Made by a program: the position numbers and the translations under genes. Below are positions 24,075 to 33,173 of a DNA stretch of 64,000 nt, in pieces. Source of the stretch: Stenotrophomonas maltophilia (lineage in GTDB: Bacteria > Pseudomonadota > Gammaproteobacteria > Xanthomonadales > Xanthomonadaceae); NCBI GenBank assembly GCA_002363385.1, contig DEVL01000004.1, forward strand, positions 474,134 to 538,133, in the 5' to 3' direction. Position 1 is the first letter of the stretch. The number at the start of each line of letters is the position of its first letter. Below the pieces are notes generated by a model, which made no database searches, was not told the DNA's origin, and saw only the letters and a program-made list of their open reading frames with translations.

Positions 24075-26461
24075 CAGTAAAGGATCCGGTATTCGGCGTA
24101 GAGGTTGCGGCCGTCGGTGTCATACGGCGCGTTCCGCGAGTAGATCAGGCCACGGCTGGCCTGGAAGCTGGCCTCGTCGGGATAGCGGTTGAACAGGTTG
24201 TCCGCGCCGATCCGCAGCGTCTGCTGCTCGGTCACGTTCCAGCTCACCGCCAGATCGACGAAGCTCATCGCCCCGAAGCGCTGGAAGATATCGCCCGTGG
24301 CATTGCCCGAAGAGTCTGTCCATGCCCCGTAGTATCGCAGCTTGCCGAGTACGCTGAAGCGCCCCCACGCATACGTGCTGCTGAGCGTGGCCTTCTGCCG
24401 CGGCAGGCGCTCTTCGAAGATGCGGCGCTGGCTGTCATTGGTGGCCACGCCGGTCGCGCCACTGTCGACCTGGGTCTGGTTGTAGTTGTAGCCCAGGGTG
24501 GTGCTCAGCCGTCCCGCACCGAGTGCGGTGGTGTGACTGGCCACCACATCCACACCGCGCGTGGTGGTGTCGAAATCGTTGGTGTAGAAGCTCACCGAGG
24601 TATAGGCCAGCGGGTTGGGCACGCCGGCCGGCACCGCGAACGAGGCCGACTGGCTGAAACGGTCGGTGACCTTGATGTCGTACAGGTCCACCGAGCCGGA
24701 GAAGCCCAGGTCGTTCTTCCAGGTCAGGCCGAGCGAGGCGGTGCGCGATTGCTCCGGCTTGAGCGGTTGGGCACCGAGCTGGATCGCCAGCGGATCGCTG
24801 GGCGACAGGCGGCCGGTGGTGAACACCTGCAGGGTCACGGTATCCAGGCCCTGCTGGGTGCTCTGCGTATAGAGCTGGCCGGGGGTTGGCGCGCGGAAGC
24901 CGGTGGAGACCGAACCGCGCACGGCCAGGTCCGGCGTGAACTCGAAGCGGCTGGAGAGCTTGCCGTCCACGCTCTCGCCGAAGGCCGAGAAGTGCTCGTA
25001 ACGGGTCGCCGCGCCCACGGTCCACCGTGCGGTCAACGGCGCTTCGACATCGATGTACGCCGCGCGGCTGCGCTGGCTCCAGCGCCCGGCATTGGCCGCG
25101 CTGAAGCCCGGGGCACCGTTGGCGCCGCCGGCCAGGCCGGTCACCGCTCCGGGGCCGATCGCATAGGAGACCGGGTCGCCGGCATCCACGCCGTAGGTTT
25201 CCTCACGCGTTTCCGCACCGAAGGCGATGTTGATCGGTGCGGCCAGCGCGCTGACCGGGAGCGAGTAGACGATATCCGCGTTGAGGTTCTTCTCCTCCTG
25301 CGAAAGGCGGCCGAGGTAAAACGAGGTAAGGCTGTCCGGACCGAGCGAGGCGTTGATCGAATTGCCCAGCGTGTAGTCGATGCGGTTGCGCCCGTAGGAG
25401 CCGCTCACATCCCAGCGCCATCGTTCGCCCCAGTAGCCGCGCAGACCGAGCACGCCCTGCAGGTCGTCCTGTTCGTTGCCGTATTTCGGGCTGAAGCCGG
25501 TCGGGTACAGGCTGCGCGCATCCCAGCCGGGGAACACACGGCTGCGGTTGTAGACCGAGGCGGTGCCATCGGGATTGCGCCAGTTGAAATCACTGACGCC
25601 CTCGCCGTGGCCGTACAGACCGAAGCCGTACAGATCGACGCTGTCATTCAAGGCCAGGTCGAGGTTGAAACCGAAATGGCGGTTTTCCAGTTCCGGCTGG
25701 CCCCAGCGCTGCACGGGATCGGGCACGACCAGATCCGGATGGGCGTTCTGGAAGGCGATCGCATCGGCGCGCTGGCGGCTGCGCGAGGTCGCATCGGATT
25801 TGTCCCAGTCCGCGAACAGCGACAGGCTGCCCTTGTCACCCAGCGCGAAGCCGTGCCGGCCGCCGATCTTGCGACCGGTCCCATCGCCTTCGCTGTATTC
25901 GGACAGGCCCACCGACAGTTCCCCGCCGACGCGGTCATCCAGGATGATGTTGAACACCCCGGCGATGGCGTCCGAGCCGTACTGCGCCGACGCGCCATCA
26001 CGCAGGACTTCGATGCGCTGGATCGCATGCACCGGAATCTGTGCCAGGTCCGGGCCCTGCGCGCCGCGCGCGCCCAGCAGCGCCGAGCGATGGAAGCGGC
26101 GGCCGTTGACCAGCACCAGGGTCTGATCCGGCGAGAGACCGCGCAGTGTGGCCGGCCGCACGAACACGAGGCCGTCGTTCATCGGCATGCGCTGGACCAC
26201 GAACGACGGCACCAACTGGGCCAGCACGTCGTTGAGGTCGGAAGACTCGATCGCCTGGATCTCTTCCTGCGAGAACACGTCCACCGGGGCCAGCGTGTCG
26301 AACTGCGTGCGGTTGCTGCCGCGCGTGCCGGTGACGATCATCGTGTCCAGGGTGGCGGGGGCCGCGGCATTCCCTGCCGGGGCGGCCTCGGCACGCGCAT
26401 CGGCGGCCGTGGCGAAGGTGAGAAGGGACGACACCGCTACAGCAAGCACACAACGATTCAC
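24074..26461 (-). CDS. TonB-dependent outer-membrane receptor
   Basis: A 795-residue receptor. A signal peptide (MNRCVLAVAVSSLLTFATAADARA) precedes a TonB-box-like segment (DTMIVTG). The plug domain has LNDVLAQLVPSF, LVNGRRFHRSALLG and IQRIEVLRDGASAQYGSDAIAGV. A 22-strand barrel follows, ending in an aromatic residue (YRILY). It imports a ligand across the outer membrane using TonB energy. A Fur box about 180 bp upstream points to iron-responsive control and so to a siderophore or heme-like ligand, though the ligand is not shown. Translation of the periplasmic PLP enzyme follows directly. Confidence 0.9.
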   Translation of the reverse strand: MNRCVLAVAVSSLLTFATAADARAEAAPAGNAAAPATLDTMIVTGTRGSNRTQFDTLAPVDVFSQEEIQAIESSDLNDVLAQLVPSFVVQRMPMNDGLVFVRPATLRGLSPDQTLVLVNGRRFHRSALLGARGAQGPDLAQIPVHAIQRIEVLRDGASAQYGSDAIAGVFNIILDDRVGGELSVGLSEYSEGDGTGRKIGGRHGFALGDKGSLSLFADWDKSDATSRSRQRADAIAFQNAHPDLVVPDPVQRWGQPELENRHFGFNLDLALNDSVDLYGFGLYGHGEGVSDFNWRNPDGTASVYNRSRVFPGWDARSLYPTGFSPKYGNEQDDLQGVLGLRGYWGERWRWDVSGSYGRNRIDYTLGNSINASLGPDSLTSFYLGRLSQEEKNLNADIVYSLPVSALAAPINIAFGAETREETYGVDAGDPVSYAIGPGAVTGLAGGANGAPGFSAANAGRWSQRSRAAYIDVEAPLTARWTVGAATRYEHFSAFGESVDGKLSSRFEFTPDLAVRGSVSTGFRAPTPGQLYTQSTQQGLDTVTLQVFTTGRLSPSDPLAIQLGAQPLKPEQSRTASLGLTWKNDLGFSGSVDLYDIKVTDRFSQSASFAVPAGVPNPLAYTSVSFYTNDFDTTTRGVDVVASHTTALGAGRLSTTLGYNYNQTQVDSGATGVATNDSQRRIFEERLPRQKATLSSTYAWGRFSVLGKLRYYGAWTDSSGNATGDIFQRFGAMSFVDLAVSWNVTEQQTLRIGADNLFNRYPDEASFQASRGLIYSRNAPYDTDGRNLYAEYRILY

Positions 26462-26642
26462 AGACGACTCCGCAAACGAACAGATGGGGAATGCCGTGAC
26501 GGCGTGTCACGACATCCTCACAGTCTGTTGACGCGATATTGCCCCGCAGTGACACGCAGGCGACGGTCTTCTCGCCCGCCGCACATACGCCAGCGAACGG
26601 CGTTTACCAGCCCCGGACACCGACCTGGCGCTTGTCTAACGA

Positions 26643-26661
26643 AATGATAATGACTATCATT
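26643..26661. promoter_or_regulatory. Fur box between divergent iron-related operons
   Basis: AATGATA and TATCATT form a perfect 7-bp inverted repeat around ATGAC. The whole 19-bp site closely follows the Fur consensus GATAATGATAATCATTATC. It lies 182 bp upstream of the TonB receptor start and about 180-260 bp upstream of the DUF3649 gene, so one site could repress both directions when iron is plentiful. It is AT-rich in an otherwise GC-rich stretch. The rest of the 375-bp divergent gap shows no further feature I can support. Confidence 0.85.
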
Positions 26662-26836
26662 CACTGATCGGCTGTACGCTTGGTCAATCGGCGCCCGGAT
26701 GCACTATGCCTTCCCCGCGCAACGCCCCGTGTACACCCCCTGATCCGCTCTGCCTTGCCTGCCCTGCTTCCTCTGGCAGCGTCGCTGCGCGTTCGTGCTG
26801 TCGCCTTACTGCGACGCGCAGTGAACACGGCCAGGG

Positions 26837-27232
26837 ATGGCCACTATTGCTCGTCACCGGCTGCGGCCGGTGATGCCCGTTTCCCCGATTGATCAGCAGG
26901 TTTCCGTGGACAGCACGCCGCACGCCAGCGCCAGGTTCAACCGTCTTGGTTTCTTCTTCACCCGCCCCTGGCTGGGTGTCCTGTCACGCTCGCTCGCCGC
27001 GATCTTCGGCGGCTACGCACTGGCCGCCACCTGCTCGATGTTCTTCGCCGTCGCCCTGCCGATCGCGCGTGGGCAAGCCGTGCTGACCGGCATGATGGTG
27101 GCGATCGTGCTGTGCGCCTGCGCGGCGCTGTGGGCGTTCGCTACCCGTACCGCGCTGCGCGCCTGGGTCGGCATCCTGATCCCGACCGCGCTGTTCTGGC
27201 TCGGCACCCGGCTGCTGCAGGCGGCCGCATGA
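26837..27232 (+). CDS. DUF3649 family membrane protein (iron-uptake associated)
   Basis: Small protein, 131 residues from this ATG, with three hydrophobic helices (LAAIFGGYALAATCSMFFAVAL, AVLTGMMVAIVLCACAALWAFA, WVGILIPTALFWLGTRLL). It resembles the DUF3649 family, which sits with PepSY and DUF3325 proteins near TonB receptors. The start is uncertain: ATG 26873 or GTG 26906 (with CAGG five bases upstream, giving 108 residues) would suit family length better. It is the first gene of the Fur-box-facing operon and overlaps the PepSY gene by 4 nt (ATGA). Role unknown; probably part of inner-membrane iron handling. Confidence 0.78.
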   Translation: MATIARHRLRPVMPVSPIDQQVSVDSTPHASARFNRLGFFFTRPWLGVLSRSLAAIFGGYALAATCSMFFAVALPIARGQAVLTGMMVAIVLCACAALWAFATRTALRAWVGILIPTALFWLGTRLLQAAA

Positions 27233-28845
27233 AGAACGGATTCCGCCAGTCGATGGCCTGGCTGCACACCTGGACCGGCCTGCTGGTGGGCTGGCTGCTG
27301 CTGCTGATCTTCATGGCCGGCACGGCCAGCTATTACCGCGAGGAAATCAGCCGCTGGATGCGCCCGGAGCTGCCGCGCAGCAGCGTCACCGCCGACGTGG
27401 CGGCCGAACGCGCCCTGACCTTCCTGCAGCACAAGGCCCCGCAGGCCGAGAGCTGGAACGTCACCCTGCCCGACCCGCGCAACCCCGCGATGCGCATGTT
27501 CTGGCGCAATCCCGAATCGATGGTCAAGCCGCCGGTGGAAGGCGAGCGTCGCCGGCGTGGCGGTGGACGCTTCGGCGATGCCACCGTCGATCCGAACACT
27601 GGTGAGGAGATCGCCGCACGCGAAACCCGCGGCGGTGACTTCTTCTATCGCCTGCATTTCGACCTGCACTACATCCCGGTGTACTGGGCGCGTTACCTGG
27701 TGGGCTTCTGCGCGATGTTCATGCTGGTGGCGATCATCACCGGCGTGATCACGCACAAGAAGATCTTCAAGGACTTCTTCACCTTCCGCCCGGAAAAGGG
27801 CCTGCGGTCGTGGCTGGATTTCCACAACGTCAGCGCGGTGATGGCGCTGCCGTACCACGCGATGATCACCTATACCGGGATCGTCACGTTGATGTTCATG
27901 TACCTGCCGTGGGGCGTGAGCGTGGCCTATCCCAAGGATGAGGAGGCGTTCTTCAGCGAGGCCTTCGCGCGCCTGGCCGAGATCGATACCCCGGCAGAAG
28001 GACGCGCCGCACCACTGCCCATCCAGCAGTTGCTGGACAGCGCACGCGCCGAATGGAAGGGTGCCGATGTGGCCGGCTTCACCCTGTACCACCCGGGTGC
28101 GGCGAACGCGATCGTGGACATCACCCAGCGCGATGGAAAGCGGCTGTCGGTGGATACCCCGTCGCTGCGCTTCAATGCGATCACCGGCCAGTTGCTCGAG
28201 GCCAGCCCGGCCTCGGGCGGTGCCACCCAGACCCGCGGCGTGATGTACGGCCTGCACCTGGCGCGCTTCGCCGATTGGGGCCTGCGTGCGCTGTTCTTCC
28301 TGTCCGGGCTGATCGGCTGCCTGATGGTCGCCAGTGGCGTGGTGCTGTGGGCGGTGAAGGAACGGCCGAAGCATGCCAAGTCCGGCAAGACCGGCTTCGG
28401 CCTGCGCCTGGTCGATGCGCTCAACATCGGCGCGGTGGCCGGCCTGCCGATCGCCTTCGCCACCTATTTCCTGGCCAACCGTCTGCTGCCGGTCCAGATG
28501 GCCGAGCGCTCCTCTGCCGAGGTCAATGCGTTCTTCTATGCCTGGGCCGCCGCGTTGCTGGCCGGTTTCCTCTGGCCCAAGCGGATGATGTGGACGTGGC
28601 AGCTGTATCTGGGCGGCGCGCTGTTCGCCCTGATTCCGGTGGTCAACGCAGTCACCACGCATGCGCACCTGGGCATCACCCTGCGCACCGGTGACTGGGT
28701 GCTGGCCGGGTTCGATCTGACCATGCTCGCCTTCGGCGCGATGCTGGCCTACTGCGGCCATCGCATGCGGCGCTGGCAGCCCCCGTTGAGCGCGGCCGAG
28801 AAGAAGCGCCGCCAGCAGGCGGCCGCCGCGGGAGCCACGGCATGA
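27229..28845 (+). CDS. PepSY-associated TM-helix protein (putative iron reductase/siderophore processing)
   Basis: A 538-residue inner-membrane protein of the PepSY_TM family. MAWLHTWTGLLVGWLLLLIFMAGT with LHFDLHYIP and WLDFHNVSAVMALPYHAMITYTG are the family's His-containing helices. A large periplasmic part lies between helices, followed by further helices (FFLSGLIGCLMVASGVVLW and three near the C-terminus). Some PepSY_TM proteins act as ferric-siderophore reductases, which fits the Fur-controlled setting. The ATG at 27229 is chosen over the longer frame because it overlaps the upstream stop as ATGA and starts at the conserved N-terminus. It overlaps the DUF3325 gene by another ATGA. Confidence 0.87.
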   Translation: MKNGFRQSMAWLHTWTGLLVGWLLLLIFMAGTASYYREEISRWMRPELPRSSVTADVAAERALTFLQHKAPQAESWNVTLPDPRNPAMRMFWRNPESMVKPPVEGERRRRGGGRFGDATVDPNTGEEIAARETRGGDFFYRLHFDLHYIPVYWARYLVGFCAMFMLVAIITGVITHKKIFKDFFTFRPEKGLRSWLDFHNVSAVMALPYHAMITYTGIVTLMFMYLPWGVSVAYPKDEEAFFSEAFARLAEIDTPAEGRAAPLPIQQLLDSARAEWKGADVAGFTLYHPGAANAIVDITQRDGKRLSVDTPSLRFNAITGQLLEASPASGGATQTRGVMYGLHLARFADWGLRALFFLSGLIGCLMVASGVVLWAVKERPKHAKSGKTGFGLRLVDALNIGAVAGLPIAFATYFLANRLLPVQMAERSSAEVNAFFYAWAAALLAGFLWPKRMMWTWQLYLGGALFALIPVVNAVTTHAHLGITLRTGDWVLAGFDLTMLAFGAMLAYCGHRMRRWQPPLSAAEKKRRQQAAAAGATA

Positions 28846-29177
28846 TGCTGCTGGCGATCACGCTGACCTTCTCGGCGTTCACTGCGTTGTCGCTGGCCAT
28901 GGACAAGCACCAGCTGGAGCTTCACGGCAAAGCCGGCGCCAGCGCCGCGCGCATGCGGGTGTGGCGCTGGGTGGGCTGGGCGCTGCTGACCGTCGCGTTC
29001 GCGCTGTGCGTGCTGGACCACGGCTGGGCGATCGGCCCGGTGCTGTGGCTGGGTGCGATGACGATCAGCGGAGTGCTGATCGCGTTCGGGCTGTATCCGT
29101 ATCGCCCGCGCTGGATCGCGCCGCTGGCGTGGGCGTTACCGGTGGTGGGGCTTGCGGTGGCGCTGGTCGCGCGCTGA
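28842..29177 (+). CDS. DUF3325 family membrane protein
   Basis: A 111-residue, three-helix inner-membrane protein: LLAITLTFSAFTALSLAM, WVGWALLTVAFALCVLDHGW, and a C-terminal helix. The MDKHQLELHG segment after helix 1 is the family hallmark. It is the third gene of the DUF3649-PepSY-DUF3325 set, joined by ATGA overlaps and driven from the Fur-box region. It is probably an accessory subunit of the PepSY protein. No catalytic residue can be named. It converges with the GNAT gene. Confidence 0.82.
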   Translation: MMLLAITLTFSAFTALSLAMDKHQLELHGKAGASAARMRVWRWVGWALLTVAFALCVLDHGWAIGPVLWLGAMTISGVLIAFGLYPYRPRWIAPLAWALPVVGLAVALVAR

Positions 29178-29211
29178 GGGAGCAGCTGCGCAGCCGCATC
29201 GCGATCACCGA

Positions 29212-29748
29212 TCAGGGCACCAGTGAAAACATGTGCGCGGCGACAGGACGGCCGTCGATGACCAGTCGGTTGCGCGCCACGCCCTCGCGCAGGGCGCCGG
29301 CCTTCACCGCCACCCGTTCGCTGGCGAGGTTGCCCACGGCCACGACGATCTCTACCCGATGCAGGCCCAGCGGCCCAAATGCCTGGACGGACAGCGCCTG
29401 CACGACGCGGGGCGCCACGCCCTGGCCTCGGCACGACTGCCGCACCCAGTAGCCCAGGTTGCAGAACCGGGGGTCGCACTGGATCTTGTTCAGTCCCGCG
29501 CCGCCGACGAAGGCGGCCGTGTCCTGGTCGAAGATTCCGTACTCGCAGGCGGTGCCTGCTGCCCAGCCGTCCCGGCAGGCCTGGAACCACTGCAGCGCCT
29601 GCTCGACGCGGTAGTCGACCGAACTCCACGGCATCCAGCGCCGCATGCCCTCGGCCGATTCACGCACCGCCGCCGCAAAGGAGGCGGCGTCGGCATCCTC
29701 GAACGGACGCAGCAGCAGTCCGTCGGCGTAGAGCTGGCTGTCGTCCAT
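29212..29748 (-). CDS. GNAT acetyltransferase, RimJ/RimL-like
   Basis: A 178-residue acetyl-CoA-dependent N-acetyltransferase. The N-terminus LLLRPFEDADAASFAAAV, the central GGAGLNKI and NLGYWVRQSCRGQGVAPRVVQAL (the acetyl-CoA pyrophosphate loop, here RQSCRGQG) and the C-terminal VGNLASERVAVKAGALREG are all typical of the RimJ/RimL/YdaF group. Substrate may be a ribosomal protein N-terminus or a small amine; the sequence does not decide. It starts 15 bases after the rlmL stop on the same strand, so it is probably the second gene of that transcript. Confidence 0.85.
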   Translation of the reverse strand: MDDSQLYADGLLLRPFEDADAASFAAAVRESAEGMRRWMPWSSVDYRVEQALQWFQACRDGWAAGTACEYGIFDQDTAAFVGGAGLNKIQCDPRFCNLGYWVRQSCRGQGVAPRVVQALSVQAFGPLGLHRVEIVVAVGNLASERVAVKAGALREGVARNRLVIDGRPVAAHMFSLVP

Positions 29749-29763
29749 GTCAGCCCCCTCCCG

Positions 29764-31908
29764 TCAGGCGCCGTAGCGGCGCAGTTCCCATGCGCGGTGG
29801 ATGCGCGGGTTGCGTTCGAAGTCCGCCCCGATGGTCTCGGGCGAAATCTCCTTGCACTCCGCGAATTCCCTGATCGCTTCGTCGTCCAGCTTGAAGCGGC
29901 GGAAGTTGTTGGAGAAATACAGCACGCCTTCCGGGCTCAAGCGGGCCACGGCCGCACGCAGCAGGCGCACGTGTTCGCGCTGGATGTCGAAGTCATCGGC
30001 GCGGGCGGAGTTGGAGAACGTCGGCGGATCGCAGAAGATCACGTCGAAGCGGTGACGTTCGGCTTCCAGCCACGCCAGCGCATCGGCCTGGATCAGCTGG
30101 TGCTGGCTGCCGCCCTTGCCGTTCAACGCGAGATTGTCGGCGCACCACTGCAGGTACGTGCCGGACAGATCCACGCTGGTGGTGGTCGCGGCACCGGCCA
30201 CGGCGGCCTGCACCGAGGCGACACCGGTGTAGCAGAACAGGTTGAGGAAACGCTTGCCCTGGGCTTCCTGCGCCATGTGCCAGCGCAGCGGACGGTGGTC
30301 CAGGAACAGCCCCGTGTCCAGATAATCGAACAGATTCACGCGCAGCAGCGCATCGTTCTCGCGCACCAGCACGAACTCGCCGCGCTGCTCGAAACGACCG
30401 TACTTGCTGCCGCCCTTGCCACGCTCGCGCGACTTCAGCGCGACCTGCTCGGCCGGCACCTGGAAGACCTCGCGCGCGGCAGAGAGCAACTCGTTGCGGC
30501 GGCGACGCACATCCACATCCGGAATGGTCGCCGGGGCTGCGTATTCCTGCACATGCAGGAACGTGCGGCGGGCACCGCCGTCTTCTTCATAGACATCGAT
30601 GGCGGCCGCGTACTCGGGCAGATCGGCATCGTAAACGCGGTAGCAGGTGATGCTCTCGCGCGCCCGCCACGTCTTGAACTTCTTGATGTTCTTGCGCAGG
30701 CGGTTGGCCACCATCTGCGCGCCTTCGCTGAGCTCGCGCGGCTGGCCGGCGTTCTCGCGCTGCGGCACCGCGATCGGGTCGCAGACGATCAGCGCACACT
30801 CGATGGCACCGTTGAACAGCTGGTACTTCTTGTTGGCGCGCAGGCCGGTGGCGAAAGCCAGGTCGGCGCTGCCGCACAGCAGGCTGGCACGCCACTGCGG
30901 CACCGCACGCTTGAGCGCGTCGCCGAGGCGGCGGTACAGCAGGGCATCGGCGGCCAGACGCTCGTCGTACGGCGGGTTGCAGACTACGCACCCGGTTTCC
31001 TGCAGCGGCACCTGCACATCGGCCACGTCGCGCACGCCGAACCAGATCGCATGCGAGACGCCGGCGGTCTCGGCATTTTCCTTGGCCGCGCGGATCGCAT
31101 GCGGGTCGATATCGCTGCCGTGGATGACCTGCTTGAGCGCACCGCGGCCGGCTTCTTCGCGCGTGCGCGCTTCGGCCATCAGGGTGTTCCAGCTCTCGCG
31201 GTCAAAGCCCAACCAGCGGCTCGGCGGGATGCTGCCGTGGCGCTGCAGGCCCGGGGCGACGTCGGCGGCCATCAGCGCACCTTCGATCAGCAACGTGCCG
31301 CTGCCGCACATCGGGTCGAGCAGGCCACCGCCTTCCCTGTGGATCTTCGGCCAGTTGGCGCGCAGCAGCACGGCAGCGGCCAGATTTTCCTTCAGCGGCG
31401 CTTCGTTCTGCGCCATGCGCCAGCCGCGGCGGTGCATCGGGCCACCGCCGAGATCGATCGAGATCGTGGCCCGGCCCTTGCGCAGCGACAGGTTGATGCG
31501 CACGTCCGGGAACTCCACGTTCACCGACGGCCGCTCCAGGCCCTGCGCGCGCAGGCTGTCGACCACGCCATCCTTGACCCGCTGCGCGGCGAAGCGCGCG
31601 TGCGTGATCTCGGTACCGGACACGTGCGCGTCCACCGAGAGGGTCAGCTCGGGGCTGATGTGCTGCTCCCACGCCATCGCCGAGACGCCCTGGTAGAGCG
31701 ATCCCTCGTCCGGGCACTCGAACTCGGCCAGCGGCCACAGCACCCGGCTGGCCAGGCGCGACCACAGCACCACGCGCTGCGCCTGCGCCAACTCGCCCTC
31801 GGCATTGACGCCGGAAATGGTGGCGGTGGCCTTGTCCAGGCCGAGCGCCAACAGTTCGTCGGCGAGCAGATACTCCAGGCCCTTGGCGCAGGAAACAAAG
31901 AATTTCAC
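29764..31908 (-). CDS. rlmL: Bifunctional 23S rRNA methyltransferase RlmKL
   Basis: A 714-residue fusion enzyme methylating 23S rRNA at G2445 (N2, RlmL half) and G2069 (N7, RlmK half). In order: a THUMP-type N-terminal RNA-binding region, the first Rossmann methyltransferase with LLDPMCGSGTLLIE and catalytic VVCNPPYDERL, then the second with FLNLFCYTGVASVQAA and VIFCDPPTFSNSAR. The GTG start (MKFFVSCAKGLEYLL) is preferred because that is where homologues begin; an ATG 15 codons upstream gives a non-homologous leader. Full length matches E. coli RlmL. No other methyltransferase has this double arrangement. Confidence 0.93.
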   Translation of the reverse strand: MKFFVSCAKGLEYLLADELLALGLDKATATISGVNAEGELAQAQRVVLWSRLASRVLWPLAEFECPDEGSLYQGVSAMAWEQHISPELTLSVDAHVSGTEITHARFAAQRVKDGVVDSLRAQGLERPSVNVEFPDVRINLSLRKGRATISIDLGGGPMHRRGWRMAQNEAPLKENLAAAVLLRANWPKIHREGGGLLDPMCGSGTLLIEGALMAADVAPGLQRHGSIPPSRWLGFDRESWNTLMAEARTREEAGRGALKQVIHGSDIDPHAIRAAKENAETAGVSHAIWFGVRDVADVQVPLQETGCVVCNPPYDERLAADALLYRRLGDALKRAVPQWRASLLCGSADLAFATGLRANKKYQLFNGAIECALIVCDPIAVPQRENAGQPRELSEGAQMVANRLRKNIKKFKTWRARESITCYRVYDADLPEYAAAIDVYEEDGGARRTFLHVQEYAAPATIPDVDVRRRRNELLSAAREVFQVPAEQVALKSRERGKGGSKYGRFEQRGEFVLVRENDALLRVNLFDYLDTGLFLDHRPLRWHMAQEAQGKRFLNLFCYTGVASVQAAVAGAATTTSVDLSGTYLQWCADNLALNGKGGSQHQLIQADALAWLEAERHRFDVIFCDPPTFSNSARADDFDIQREHVRLLRAAVARLSPEGVLYFSNNFRRFKLDDEAIREFAECKEISPETIGADFERNPRIHRAWELRRYGA

Positions 31909-32015
31909 GGAATCGGTATCGCAGGTCAGCGGAGAGGGGGTGCCCACGGGCACGGCAAACAGCCGGACACGGGGTCCGGCGGGCCATTGTACGTGAGGTG
32001 GGCTGGAACGCCCGG

Positions 32016-32549
32016 TTACAGCGAGGCCAACAGTTCCTCGAAGGCCCGGCTCGAGGCCTCGACGTGGTCGGTCAGGCGGTGCCCGTCGTCCACCATCAGC
32101 AGGCGCGCCGAGCGGGCCTGGGCCCAGGCGATCACCTCGGCCGGCGGGATCAGCTCATCGTGCCAGGCGTGGACCACGCTGGTCGGCACGCGGGCGGCAT
32201 CCAGCGCCGGCATCGGCCCCATCCGGGTCGGCGGCACCATCAGGAACAGGCCCTGGACCGGCACCTGCAGCGAGGCGACGGCCGAGATGTACGAGCCCAG
32301 ACTGGAGCCGGCCAGCACCACCGGACCCTGCGCGGCGCGGGCGGTGGCCAGGGTGACCAATCGCTGCAGGCGGGCACGCACATCGCCCAGGCTGCTGACT
32401 TCGCGCTGGGCGTCCAGATCGGTGTAGTCCGGGCGCTCGTGGGTCCAGCCCAGGCGCTCGGCCACCTCGGCCAGGGCGGTCACCTTGATGGCGTCCGGGC
32501 CGCTTTCAAAGCCATGGGAGAGGATGCAGTGGCCGCGGCTCATGCGCAT
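32016..32549 (-). CDS. Small alpha/beta hydrolase (YqiA/UPF0227-like)
   Basis: A 177-residue minimal alpha/beta hydrolase. The opening strand CILSHGFESGPDAIK carries the oxyanion-region HGFES. The nucleophile elbow is LAGSSLGSY (GSSLG). A late Asp (VVHAWHDELIPP) and His (VDDGHRL) complete the triad. The size and the early HGFxS motif fit esterase or thioesterase proteins of the YqiA/YcfP type. The start at 32549 is chosen just before the domain; the frame runs open much further upstream only as a shadow of the amidase gene, which starts divergently 51 bp away. Substrate unknown. Confidence 0.82.
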   Translation of the reverse strand: MRMSRGHCILSHGFESGPDAIKVTALAEVAERLGWTHERPDYTDLDAQREVSSLGDVRARLQRLVTLATARAAQGPVVLAGSSLGSYISAVASLQVPVQGLFLMVPPTRMGPMPALDAARVPTSVVHAWHDELIPPAEVIAWAQARSARLLMVDDGHRLTDHVEASSRAFEELLASL

Positions 32550-32600
32550 ACCACGCGGGAATCGATAGGAGCGTTCATGCCCAAATGCTAGCATCGCCGC

Positions 32601-33170
32601 ATGCCCGACCGCGCCCCGCCCGCCATCGATGCACAGCCCCTGCCCTACCAGGACAGGCTGCTGGCCCGCACGCGCGACGAGATCGATCTGGTGGTCATCC
32701 ACTGCACCGAACTGCCGGACCTGGCGATGGCACGCGAGTACGGCGAGCGCGTGCTGTATGACAGCGGCACCGGCAACAGCGGGCACTACTACATCGACCG
32801 CGACGGGCGCATCGTCCAGTACGTGGCCCTGGACCGCATCGCGCATCAGGTCAGTGGCTATAACCCGCGCTCGATCGGCATCGAACTGGTCAACACCGGA
32901 CGCTACCCACACTGGTGGGATTCCCGCCATCAGGCGATGGACGAGCCCTATCCGGATGCGCAGATCGCCGCGCTGATCGACCTGCTGCAACACCTGTGCG
33001 GGACGCTGCCGGCACTGGCGCATATCGCCGGCCATGAGTGGCTGGATACGCGCGAGGAAGTGGCCAGCGACGATCCGGAGCGGCGGGTGCCACGCAAGCG
33101 CGATCCGGGGCCGATGTTCCCGTGGCCACGCGTGCTGGCGGCGGTGCCGCTGCAGGAACTGCGTGGGTGA
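32601..33170 (+). CDS. N-acetylmuramoyl-L-alanine amidase (Amidase_2, AmpD-like)
   Basis: A 189-residue zinc amidase. Ligand candidates are His34 (VVIHCTE), the His in IAGHEWLD and the Asp in RKRDPGP. SGHYYIDRDGRIVQYV and SIGIELVNTG are the family core. There is no signal peptide, so it looks cytoplasmic, like AmpD, which trims recycled anhydro-muropeptides and keeps AmpR-controlled beta-lactamase off. It diverges enough from AmpD that I give no symbol; it may be a second amidase. Its stop lies three bases from that of the convergent sulfurtransferase gene. Confidence 0.85.
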   Translation: MPDRAPPAIDAQPLPYQDRLLARTRDEIDLVVIHCTELPDLAMAREYGERVLYDSGTGNSGHYYIDRDGRIVQYVALDRIAHQVSGYNPRSIGIELVNTGRYPHWWDSRHQAMDEPYPDAQIAALIDLLQHLCGTLPALAHIAGHEWLDTREEVASDDPERRVPRKRDPGPMFPWPRVLAAVPLQELRG

Positions 33171-33173
33171 TGA

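Noticed and set aside
23915..26647. 910-codon plus-strand frame opposite the TonB receptor
   Set aside because: No signal peptide or domain, composition typical of an antisense shadow, and it crosses two well supported minus-strand genes and the Fur-box region.
29233..32427. 1064-codon plus-strand frame opposite rlmL and GNAT genes
   Set aside because: Antisense shadow of secure genes; low-complexity composition and no motif.
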